From Perkinsus marinus ATCC 50983 (Eukaryota; Perkinsozoa; Perkinsida; Perkinsidae), in the NCBI RefSeq assembly GCF_000006405.1, contig NW_003202972.1:1-27471 (forward strand): DNA of 27,471 bases. The letters run 5' to 3'. The notes below the pieces were generated by a model, which was not told the origin of the DNA, made no database searches, and saw only the letters and a list, made by a program, of their open reading frames with translations. Below are positions 17,901 to 26,522 of this stretch, piece after piece (within the stretch, counting starts at the first letter, position 1; the number at the start of each line of letters is the position of its first letter). The translations under genes were made by a program, and so were the position numbers.

Positions 17901-19427
17901 TCACTCGGGTGCTCTGATCTCGTCACGGCCGGTAACGGATGCATAGAAACTTTTGAAACCTTCGACTGGACCAGAACTGTTAACACGCTTCGAGGATGAG
18001 GATCTCGACGAACACTGCTCGCTCTCGAGAGTCATAGTGAACAGTACAGGATCGGAATTTACTATTTTGATCATCTGAGAAAAGAGGTATGATACTCCTG
18101 AAGCGGTCATACGAATCGCCTGCCTCTGTGGTTTCACTGATCTGATTGCATGAGGAAATAATACCTCCGAATTCGAGTCTGTAATCTTCACAATTCCATC
18201 TGGAAAAATTTCATACCAAAAAGCTTGAAATTAGATCTTTAAACAGCTCACCTCAGCCCCTCTGTGGTGCAGGACCGTACTGGACCTTCCACGGGCAACA
18301 GCCCAGCGTAATACCGATTGTTCGGTCGTACAGATTCCGGTCTGCCCAAATGTAACGAATGCTCACCAGCTGGGAGGATCTGATGGGGAACTTATAGTAA
18401 ATCTGATCGCGAACAAAATCGATAGCGAAAAGAAGAATGTGCTTCAAATCGCACAGTTGGAGGTATTCACAAGAGCTGAATTCGACTCGAAGAACTCCAT
18501 GACGTAATCCCACTTATGTGATGATGCACTCAATTGCCCAAAAACAGCGCGAGCATATATAAAGGGAGCCGTCAACTCACCATAGCGAGGCAATCGGGGT
18601 CGAAGAGAATCGGTCGGAACTGAGTGATAGAAATGGGCACGAGCCCGCGAAGGTGCCATAACTGTACCCTGTTTGGAAGGTGAACTGCATACTCGCCTGC
18701 ACTCTCTCTAGAGCGCCCTCGAGTTGCCGTTAACAGTGAGTTCACAATGGAGAACGTATGGTCCAATCGGCCAGCATAGTTTATCGATCCAGCAACAGCC
18801 ACCAAGGGGTCGACATTGTCACCTGTAGACGCATCCTTCGACTAGACAGGGGTCATCCTACTCCCGAAAAACTCATCTTGATGATTGCCGTAATGGTAGG
18901 CTGCATATAGCATGCACTTATCTAGATCGGTGTTGCACTGAGAGAATAAAATTCGGAGACATAGCTCAGATTTTGTACGACATAGCTGCCTCAGCGGGGC
19001 TCAAGGCTTCCTAGGGAAGTTCCTATTCGGTATCAGCACACGTAGTAGGTTATGTTCATATTTCTGCGATTGGTAAAATGTGAAATAAAAATCCATGAAA
19101 AAATTAAAAATAATAAATGAAATCGAATAAATTTTACTCACCTCGTCAGAGCACCTGATGACCCGAAGTGGCGAGCCGAGCTTGGAAGATTGGAAGCTCT
19201 TAATGACTTCTGGTCGTACCTGTCCATGGGAATCTTCTCAATGCACTTGAACGATTCTCGAAAAGCTCGATCGATGACCGAGATTTTCATTGGAAAATGT
19301 GATGGTGAGTAAAACGGCAATAACGCTCTTACTGAATCGAAATCCCCAATGATCACGTCGGGCACTAGCCGACCGCTGAATTGGTCGTGGAGTCTGTTGG
19401 AGCCACCATCAGCACATATACGGACCC
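17901..19427 (-). CDS. TPK1: Thiamine pyrophosphokinase (first exon(s) missing)
   Basis: The enzyme transfers pyrophosphate from ATP to thiamine, giving the cofactor thiamine diphosphate, normally in the cytosol. Minus-strand exons are 19427-19333, 19219-19142, 18937-18862, 18822-18581, 18379-18252, 18199-18138 and 18097-17901 (TGA). Introns are 113, 204, 39, 201, 52 and 40 bp, all GT-AG and phase-consistent, giving about 291 residues. The catalytic domain shows CADGGSNRLHDQF, PDVIIGDFDSVRPEV across a splice, the metal/substrate motif DECNTDLDKC across another splice, and AGRLDHTFSIVNSLL. The C-terminal thiamine-binding domain shows GLLPVEGPVRSCTTEGLRW, LEFGGIISSCNQ and DPVLFTM. The Ser-rich tail after that is extra. 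The residues between NSLL and FRPILF are longer than usual, so a further small intron may hide there. The N-terminal exon is not identified. The family call is strong; the symbol follows the animal name. Confidence 0.85.
18980..19070 (+). mobile_element. Possible decayed remnant of the introner-like element
   Basis: Weak matches to CCTCAGC-GGGCTC and to the right-end block (TATCAGCACACGTAGTAGGT then TATGTTCATAT) lie inside the 204-bp intron 18938-19141 of thiamine pyrophosphokinase. The element strand is opposite to the gene. The identification is tentative. Confidence 0.35.
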
Positions 19428-20143
19428 CTGCAAATGGGCAAACATGAGCCGCTTGTTGGTCGTAATAATATACTCCTCAGAAGAGGCTCGACGATAGTGA
19501 ACAAATGGGAGAGCGTACGGACGGTGACGGAGGAGGGTGAGCTAGGATGCACCCTGATCTCATCGAAACTCGGAAGAGTTAACTCCCCTATTGGAAAGGC
19601 TACAATGCTGTGATGATTGCGACTTCCGTGGAAGTTTCGTCTGAGTTCAGGAACTCAGACTTTATGGTTCGATTTATCATCAACAGACCGCTTGAGTGAT
19701 TCGACACTTACCAGCGCTCTCCCATAAGTTCCTCATGACCGCCGATCTAGGCAAGGGCGAATTCAAAACGATCACGGCTAGCGGCCGGACCGACGACTTC
19801 AAGCCTGATGTACACCATAACAACTACGCCGACCAACTTCAACTATATCATTCTCAGTCGCGACGATGGCTGTTACTTACCGGTCACTGCACTTCGCTGT
19901 AGAAACGGCCAGAGTTCCCAAACGGCCATGAATAGGTATAATTCAACCCCAGGAATTGGTACCAGCACCCAACTAGCGAACCAAACAAATGGAAAATTGT
20001 AGTGAAACATGAGAAGCACCACCAAATGTGTTGAAGAATCTGCGAGGGCATGTCTCGACCTTTCCCTTCAGCTGGGCTACTCCGACGTGTTGGCGGAGTG
20101 GATTCTGCGGCTACATAGTCCTATAACGTGCGGGAACTAGCTG

Positions 20144-20240
20144 ACAGTGTTAGAATGTTTGCTTTCCTAAGCTGAGCTCAGTGGGAGCTGTGTTTCCCCA
20201 CTGGTCAAACAAGTTTACACACGAATTGGTACAAGTTGCT
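20144..20240 (+). mobile_element. Introner-like element, copy K, 3'-truncated
   Basis: ACAGTGTTAGAATGTTTGCT, then TTCCTAAGCTGAGCTCAGTG and TTTACACACGAATTGGTACA, match the left half of the family. The right half is absent. No surrounding gene is established. Confidence 0.6.
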
Positions 20241-20878
20241 ACGGGTAATCCCATTTATCCAGTTCACCTTCCCTGCCAGCAGCCCGCTAGCGTTTCGTCT
20301 CGACGCGCCTCCCAAAAAGATAGGTTAGCTTGAAGTTAGGAAGCTTGTTAGTGTGCAAGATTCAATCTTGAAGATTGCACTAACTTTGAGCGGATGGAGG
20401 TCGAGTACAGTTTTGGACAGTTCTGAACGATTGCCTATTCTTGCAGCGTGACACTATCGACGGCTCCTGGTGAGTTCGGACGGCTGACGAGCCGTTATAC
20501 AAATTGAAACCTGAGGAAAAGACTTCACGATTTCATAGTTGTCGATAGCGCACCCCCAATGCCCAATACTCCGAGGCAACTTAACACCAGTGATAGTTCC
20601 GAATCTCATGGGTTAGGAAGTTGAGTTTCGAGGGTGGGATTTGTTGACACATAGTGCAGCTATGAAATTCCATGACCCAGAGGAATAGGAGAGGGTGGAT
20701 GTGATGGTCACTGGCAGTGACTCATTGCTGAAGTGCAAGCAGCACGCTGCAGCTGATCACCTTGTCCACCAGGAGGAGGAGGAAGTTCGCCTGGATGCCC
20801 TCCAGTGCCTGGAGTCCAGTCGCCACCTTTCTCGGGCGACCTCCGCATCCTACCTACGAGTCGAGGCCCTTGACTCAA

Positions 20879-20892
20879 GGGGGGGGGGGGGG
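20879..20892 (+). repeat. 14-base G homopolymer
   Basis: Fourteen consecutive G residues lie next to a Pro/Gly-rich minus-strand open frame. Such a tract can form four-stranded DNA and is also prone to sequencing length errors, so any frame across it is unreliable. Confidence 0.9.
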
Positions 20893-21324
20893 AAGAAAGC
20901 ACGACCTGATGTTACCCCACAGGATTCACATCAATACATTCATCTTATTTGTATGTGATAAGTCTAGCGTCTATCGAAGCACTTGTGCACGCTGTGGTTT
21001 CTGCTGCGTGCTTCATTGTGCACGTTGTGTTCCTCTGTCGTCCAGGATTTCACTCTCGTCGACTCCGTACTAGGAATCACTACCACGATTGGAGTTCCGA
21101 CTGCTAGGTTGTTGCGTCGCTTGTTACGATGAATGCTCTCCAATTAATTACTCGTTTGCTCTTACGTATGATTATTTCACCGTGAAACTTTGACGTCGAG
21201 GTCTACACAATCAAGACCGTGTTGCCTAATCGCTGGATCGGAGATCCTGACTCGTGTAACTAACGCGTGTATTATGCGTCGAAATGGATGGTCAAGTATC
21301 TCTGTCCTAGGGTCTTCCTGGTCC

Positions 21325-21389
21325 CGGATATTGAACTTGTGCAGTCTGGACTCGGAGTCCGTTTTCCTGACGGTCCTGTTCAATATCCG
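21325..21389. repeat. 12-bp inverted repeat with nested small palindrome
   Basis: CGGATATTGAAC at 21325-21336 pairs with GTTCAATATCCG at 21378-21389. Inside the loop GGACTC-G-GAGTCC (21348-21360) forms a second stem. Function unknown. Confidence 0.8.
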
Positions 21390-21610
21390 CGATGCAATTC
21401 TGCTCCTTCCGCTACCACGTTTCCAGGATATACAATACCATAGGGTATATAAGCAGGATTCTAACTTCCTAGTCGTACGAAGACACACTTCACATGCCCC
21501 ATTGGGGCAGCCCCAACGTCATTTTCTCATGACCAGTGTTGTTTAGCCCAAGTGATATCAAGACGTGAAAGCCTGTGAGTTGAACTCGCTAGCAATTCCA
21601 TCTATATTCA

Positions 21611-21668
21611 CTTCACGTTTTAGGCGTGACGGTCACGCCTAGAATGCGAAGTAGAGGTAGCCGTGAAG
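21611..21668. repeat. Nested stem: 10+1+10 palindrome with outer arms
   Basis: TAGGCGTGAC (21621-21630), one base, then GTCACGCCTA (21632-21641) is a perfect palindrome. CTTCACG at 21611-21617 can also pair with CGTGAAG at 21662-21668, giving an outer stem. Confidence 0.8.
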
Positions 21669-22019
21669 CAATAAAGAGTAGGTCACTTATTGCTCTCTTA
21701 TTTTAAATAAGTTATTTATCACGACATTCACGCGTTAGGGCGACTTGCCGTATCATTTATTCTCCCAAGTCCAGATCGCCTGACGAGAGGGAACAGGATG
21801 CGCAACCGCATTTTGCATTTTCAAACCATATCCTGCTAGCTAACTTAATTAACTCCACCCTTTATCACGTCCATCACGACCAATATCCGGCTCTGCTTTG
21901 AGATTGGTGAAGAGCGTAGGGGATACATGAGATGGCCTTCACATCGAACATTACGCTGGCATGCGCTAGAAACTTCCGAAAAACTGGACTGGTAAATCAC
22001 CACTGATAATTAAAAACAG

Positions 22020-22180
22020 TAAAGGCGACTATCGGCAATTCATCGCTCGGTACTTGCCTCGTCTTTTTGGGGCTAACGGTCCTGAAATCTACGATGATTA
22101 TGTGAGCTTGGTGCTAGCCGAGTCAGAAGCTCAACATGGTCGGGCTATCCGAAACTTTTTGGAGATATCATGGCGCACAT
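22020..22180 (+). CDS. Possible exon fragment of unknown gene
   Basis: After an acceptor-like AAAAACAG, an open frame has strongly protein-like composition (YLPRLFGANGPEIYDDYVSL, then VLAESEAQHG). It runs without a stop into the protease pseudogene at 22190, forming one apparent frame, but the two parts are unrelated in character. No ATG, upstream exon or family was identified. It may be a relic or the 5' exon of a chimeric transcript. Confidence 0.35.
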
Positions 22181-22189
22181 CTACAGAGC

Positions 22190-22640
22190 ACACGGTTAAT
22201 ATTGACAAGCTACAAGTCAGTGATGGACATATAGCTCTTGGAATCAACATGAACCTAGATCTCGACACCGGCGCCAACTGTCTATGCGTCCCAACATTAT
22301 ACTATGAGAGCCTCATCAAGGATATTGGAGCTCAAGCTGGCAAGGCTGCGGGTACGCATGTTGACGATGTCAACTTGACATCAAGTTCGACTCAACAGAG
22401 AATCTCTGTCAGAGATGCTATGGTCCTTCCCTTGCCAATATATAAGCAAGTTGCCACTGTTGAGGTTTGACTTGGGTTCTAAAGGCATAACTTCATTCAC
22501 GGTGGCATACACGAACTATGCCAGGAATCAATATGGTATCTGTTTACTCATTCTCGCAAAGAAAGTAGAGGTGCTAAGCACCTCTACCTGGTGCTTGGAC
22601 TTTCCCTGATCGTTTGCTGATTGGTAATTATTTTGAATTC
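22190..22640 (+). pseudogene. Truncated pepsin-like aspartic protease, copy 3
   Basis: This matches the C-terminal half of protease copies 1 and 2 at DNA level, starting at ACACGGTTAATATTGACAAG and ending at GATTGGTAATTATTTTGAAT. It keeps the second catalytic motif DTGA (Asp codon at 22263-22265), but the whole first lobe is missing. An insertion-like divergence lies at 22360-22420. An in-frame TGA occurs at 22468-22470, followed by more homologous sequence in a shifted frame, and a palindrome interrupts it at 22565-22587. It cannot encode an active two-Asp enzyme. Confidence 0.9.
22565..22587. repeat. 11+1+11 palindrome within the protease pseudogene
   Basis: GTAGAGGTGCT, A, AGCACCTCTAC is a perfect inverted repeat. 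The aligned part of copy 1 (about 3228-3256) is about 16 bp shorter and has no such structure, so the palindrome was gained in this copy. Confidence 0.85.
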
Positions 22641-23165
22641 TTAATATTTGTAATTATTTTTTCTGCGGTCCACGGTCTAGTGCATCATATTTACGCTTGC
22701 CGGACCCAGCTCCCCAATAAGCGTGGCTTCGGAATTTGCCCACGTGGTTGGCGGGCAGAGTTAATTGAGGAAACTTTTCCCTTGAAAATTTTCGACAAAA
22801 TGAAAATAAAAATAAGAACTTCTTATTAAGAAGGAGATTCACGACTCTGAGCTTTGAATATGTACGCTAGGTCCTCAGAGAACTGAGATTGAGCTTGAGA
22901 TTGCATAGTATCGATTTATTCGGTGGTCACATGACACGCAGCGGCGATGAGACTTTCGTGACAGCTGTGAACATCTCGTCAACATTGTGAGCGTCATTCG
23001 TATTGCTTGTACTAGTTCGATTCTTTGATCGGTGTTGGTAGGAGATCTGGGAGTCAGCTTCCATTAGCAAGTAATGAGGAACTTCAAACGGTGACGAACG
23101 ACAATAGCATGGCCCGTCGGACAGACCAGAGGAACTGCAAGCGACAGGATGTGTGTTGCTTTCAG

Positions 23166-24095
23166 AACCAACCACAGAGTTCGACATCTTCCGTGTTGAA
23201 GACGTTGTCACTCCCCTACCTGACGATCCGAATATTACTGATCCGAATACACTCTTCTACCCACTACCCAAAACTATACCAACAAAGAAGGTAAGTTGAC
23301 TCGGAAGACCCATTCGGGAAGCTACTGTCCATCGGATCTTGGAAAAGCCCAAGACTGCACACAGGTGCTGACGAACGTCATTGCCAATCTGGCATGCCAA
23401 GGGCGAACGGTCAAAACTCGAGCAGCTTGGGCAGACGATTTCCTATCAGCTACTAGCCAAGCCATCGTCTGCGACAGCTTTTGGTGACCAACAACACACC
23501 GTCAATGCTTCCATACTTTTTGTAGGTTTTGTATTTGTCATTACTTCAAACCTAAACTCTATCGTGCAACCGCAGTCAAGCTTTTCGACAGAATATCCGC
23601 AAACTACGTGAAGTTGTTGGACGTTATTAAGCCCAGTCGACGGGAATTCTTTTTTGAGGTGGGAACTTCCCGCACTCCAGACCACCTGAATTAGTGCTGC
23701 CCGTCACTCAGAGGTTTTACGACGCTGTGGCACAAACGGTGCTATACGGTTTGTTCTTGGCTTTCCCGAAGTCGCGGATGAGATTCAGCAACGAATTTAG
23801 GAAATCCCTTGTCTCGTTGTTCGCCTTCTGGACCACTGGTAAAGGGTCTTGAAGCTACCACCAATGTATCACAACACATGCAGTATTGTTGATGTCCGCT
23901 CGTGATGCACTATCAACAGCGTCTTTCGCTCCCCAGTGGGGAGGCCTCACCCCACGGTTAGGTGCCATTCCTGAGTTCCCAGACACCTCCCATTGGAAGC
24001 TCAATCTCGGTGGGGGCGACGTATTAGCGATGATGGCCGAGGGAAAAAGCGGCACCAGTAGGCTCTTTCAGTCAATACTGGAGGAACTAAGTTAG
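23166..24095 (+). CDS. FAM227-like protein (5' partial)
   Basis: Exons 23166-23290, 23402-23483, 23576-23658, 23712-23838 and 23920-24095 (TAG) join through GT-AG introns of 111, 92, 53 and 81 bp with consistent phase. They encode about 197 residues, plus unidentified upstream exons; an upstream piece ending at a GTAATG donor near 23070 fits in phase. The core reads KLFDRISANYVKLL, then FYDAVAQTVLYGLFLAFPKS and RFSNEFRKSLVSLFAFW. This resembles the conserved FAM227 region, with its aromatic-rich helices and a xAFPxSxxxFxxEF pattern. FAM227 proteins occur in flagellated eukaryotes and are associated with cilia, which suits a zoospore-forming protist. The family call rests on remembered pattern, not a search. 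The C-terminal 60 residues are Gly/Pro-rich and not conserved in my recollection. Confidence 0.65.
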
Positions 24096-24156
24096 CTCAA
24101 CTAACCCTGTCGCTGATCAGAGACCCCGATCATCCAAGAGGAGTCCCGTGAATTCG

Positions 24157-25201
24157 ATGAGTTTCCGCCGAACTCGCAGGCAAGTGCCGTGCTGTCGATT
24201 CATCTCAGTCGCCCTTTAGAACGTCGTTGATGATGAAGCCTATGCAGCGCTGAGCCCTCAGGGAGACGACTCCGTGGCTGGCCGTGTAAAAGTGCAATTG
24301 AAGTAACGTCCCCGCCTACTTTGCCGACGCCGTCAATGTTCAACGTAGATATTCACCCTTAGTACAGCATCATCTACGAGCAAAGAAGTACAAGAGTCAC
24401 GGCTCGATAGCCCCTTTACTGTAAGGCATTCGGGATTCGACGATCCAGTTATGGGCGACTCACTTTACATCCGTATTGGCTCTTCCTCTGACTAATTGTG
24501 AATATTATTCTCCATCGATCGTGTCTCCTGGAGAGACTCGCCTAGTAGAAGTGCGTTTTCGTTTATCTTATTTAGCTGACCTCATTATGACTCATAATGA
24601 GACATCTTAAATCGGGCTCACTCATAATTGTTTAGTTTGCTCGATTAAGGAGGTCCCGTTCTGGAATTAGAAGCGATGACAGTAGAAGACTCGAGCGTGC
24701 GCTAAAGGAAGGGGCCGAAGCCATAAGTACCACCAAAGAAGCTATTGGGGAATATAAACGACTCAGTGAGGCCACTGAAGGAGAATGGCCACTTTTTTGC
24801 CGTCACGTTAGCATCTGAACGTCTGAGTGGCTCAGCAGCAAATCTTTCAGGCGATCAACTGCGACAGGAGGAGAATACATTGGCCGTCGAGACAACCAAA
24901 GAGAAAAGGCGTTTGGAGGTGGCTTTGTGTTGGACACTGCATGAGAAGAGATTCCCCAACTGACATTGTTCGTCGATGACGAATCGTCATGGTTGTACTC
25001 TTTATCAATGAAGCCTCACTCGATTGATAATCATATATTTGACATAGCTTAATTCTTGTTGCCAATGGTGATGCCGAGTTTCAGGCACGTCGTAGAGATA
25101 TTATGAACGCCGATGTTAGCGAGTATTCGAATTATTTAGTCAGCCTCAACACGATGGAAGACGAGGGCGAGATCTTCAATTTGGAACATTCCAAGAACTA
25201 G
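24157..25201 (+). CDS. Small coiled-coil protein, about 166 aa, unidentified
   Basis: Proposed exons are 24157-24183, 24220-24302, 24349-24420, 24671-24765, 24812-24918 and 25085-25201 (TAG), with introns of 36, 46, 250, 46 and 166 bp, all GT-AG. Phases match across every junction, and the total is 167 codons including the stop. The start ATG gives a basic MSFRRTRRQ leader. The middle and end are helical and highly charged, for example RRLERALKEGAEAISTTKEA and QLRQEENTLAVETTKEKRRL. No family was recognised. The first exon and its 36-bp intron are the weakest part. It begins 61 bp after the FAM227-like stop codon, so the two genes are tightly packed head to tail. Confidence 0.62.
24581..24601. 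repeat. 10+1+10 palindrome in an intron
   Basis: CTCATTATGA, C, TCATAATGAG is a perfect inverted repeat lying in the 250-bp intron 24421-24670. ATCTTA occurs on both sides within a few bases, a possible short direct repeat. Confidence 0.85.
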
Positions 25202-25287
25202 CATGTTACCTTTTGTAGGCGTTGTCCAGTATTTAGAAGCCCCATGTTGGGTTCCGTTAGTCAGTACCGAGAGTGCGTCCGGAAATG

Positions 25288-25334
25288 CTAAATAAGGCAT
25301 GGGTCATGTCACATGACTCATGTGTCTAAATAAG
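25288..25334. repeat. 12-bp palindrome flanked by 9-bp direct repeats
   Basis: CTAAATAAG occurs at 25288-25296 and 25326-25334. Between them, arms 25298-25309 and 25311-25322 pair around one base with a single mismatch. Direct repeats bracketing an inverted repeat are what insertion of a tiny mobile element with target duplication would leave. Confidence 0.75.
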
Positions 25335-25853
25335 CCAAATTCTGTCCCCAACGCATCAGACCCCTATAAAGGGCTTGCATGCTAGAGTGTCCGCGTTTGC
25401 CCGGGCCAGATTGGCCCATACATTGCCCACATTGGAAATAGAAAACTGTGAATAAGTGAGCCAAAAGCCCGTGATACTCCAGTAATACTCCAATAATACT
25501 TGAAGTTTGAATAGTAGTTGAATAACTACTATTAGGTAGCTGAATATTTCAAGTTGAAATAATAGTGATTCTCTGGTTGCTTCCATTTGTGTCAATTTCT
25601 GCTGCCGTTTCTTGGTAGCGGAAGAAATAGAACTGAGGATCTGGGCGTATATCTGCGTGAATCTGATCGCTAAGTTTTGCATCGGAGTGAGCGCCTAATA
25701 CTGCTCGTCACAAGACCATTGGTCGTGATAGTGCTGGTCACAGGACGCCTCGTCGTAGTAGACAGTCTACTGTGAACTACTACTAGTAGTGCTTGTCACA
25801 GAATCACCAGTCTCACTAATCACGGGAGCAGCGCTTGTAGACTACGAGTTGTA

Positions 25854-25874
25854 GTAGTGCTCGACGAGCACTAC
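25854..25874. repeat. 10+1+10 palindrome
   Basis: GTAGTGCTCG, A, CGAGCACTAC is a perfect inverted repeat inside the repeat-rich spacer. Neighbouring GTAGACAGTCTAC and ACTACTAGTAGT are smaller palindromes. Confidence 0.85.
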
Positions 25875-26522
25875 TTTGATGAGCACCGTTCCTCGAAGGA
25901 CGGTCCTTCAAGGACCACTGGCCAGAGTGACAGATGGGATTAGATAGTATAGTGACATCGTCTGCAAAACATAGACGCTACTGCTCTTGACGCTGCTGGG
26001 AGCCTGCTGCATGTTCATAACTCTGATATATGATCCGCAAGTATTTTGGATGTAGACCAAAACTTGCATTCGGGTTTCAGATGAACCAAGATGAATAAGC
26101 GAAAGGGAATTGATTTGAGACAGAAGTAGCTGATGATAATATCAGATAACCATGCCATCTGCGGAGGTAAAAAGATACATAGGGAGTCCCTATTAGGGAC
26201 ACTGTCTCCGAGACAATGATGTACACGAGACACACGCACAGGTGACACTCGTGACACGACGCAGCGAGGCTAGCAAAAATGAGAAATCTAAGGCCCGAAT
26301 TGGGGTCGCAGATCAACCGGACAATCGCTGGGTTTTCGGTTTCGATCGGTAGATGGATGGCATCGTTCTGCTCGTTTGGCCGCCTAAACCGAATTAACAC
26401 GCTAAATTTCCTCTTGATGGTTTTGGTTGCCGAAGCTTGCTGCCGCGATTCATCAGGTGAGCTCGAGCCGCGAGACAAAGACGTGCCACTCAGCTATATT
26501 GCGATCCAAAATATTGGTCAGA

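Larger units (their letters stand above)
19428..22019. other. Gene-poor region with scattered repeats
   Basis: The first exon of thiamine pyrophosphokinase should lie at the left end, but I cannot place it. Open frames at 19696-20002 (+), 20695-21073 (both strands) and 21177-21546 (both strands) have mixed composition and no convincing splice context, so none is called. The stretch holds repeat copy K, a 14-G run, and stem-loops at 21325-21389 and 21611-21668. Confidence 0.4.
25202..26426. other. Intergenic, rich in inverted and imperfect tandem repeats
   Basis: No supported gene was found. A minus-strand frame at 25356-25682 is partly built from inverted repeat sequence and is not called. 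Other content: the palindrome with direct repeats at 25288-25334, a 10-bp stem at 25510-25533, a degenerate repeat region at about 25695-25880 with recurring AGTGCT-GTCACA, and a 10+1+10 palindrome at 25854-25874. The 5' region of protease copy 2 lies at the right end. Confidence 0.5.

Noticed and set aside
18444-18573. A frame with KWDYV and LVNTSN resembling the enzyme's C-terminus
   Set aside because: The genuine C-terminal domain is encoded at 18379-17901 with better motifs, and this stretch falls in the intron 18380-18580.
19220-19332. A run resembling a degenerate DQDxTD motif of thiamine pyrophosphokinase
   Set aside because: It lies in an intron; the true motif DECNTDLDKC is formed by exons 19142-19219 and 18862-18937.
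21177-21546. Overlapping open frames on both strands
   Set aside because: Both strands stay open because of composition and an inverted repeat; neither shows a domain or splice support.
25356-25682. A 108-codon minus-strand frame with a hydrophobic segment
   Set aside because: Much of it is made from local inverted repeats and it has no start context, splice context or recognised family.
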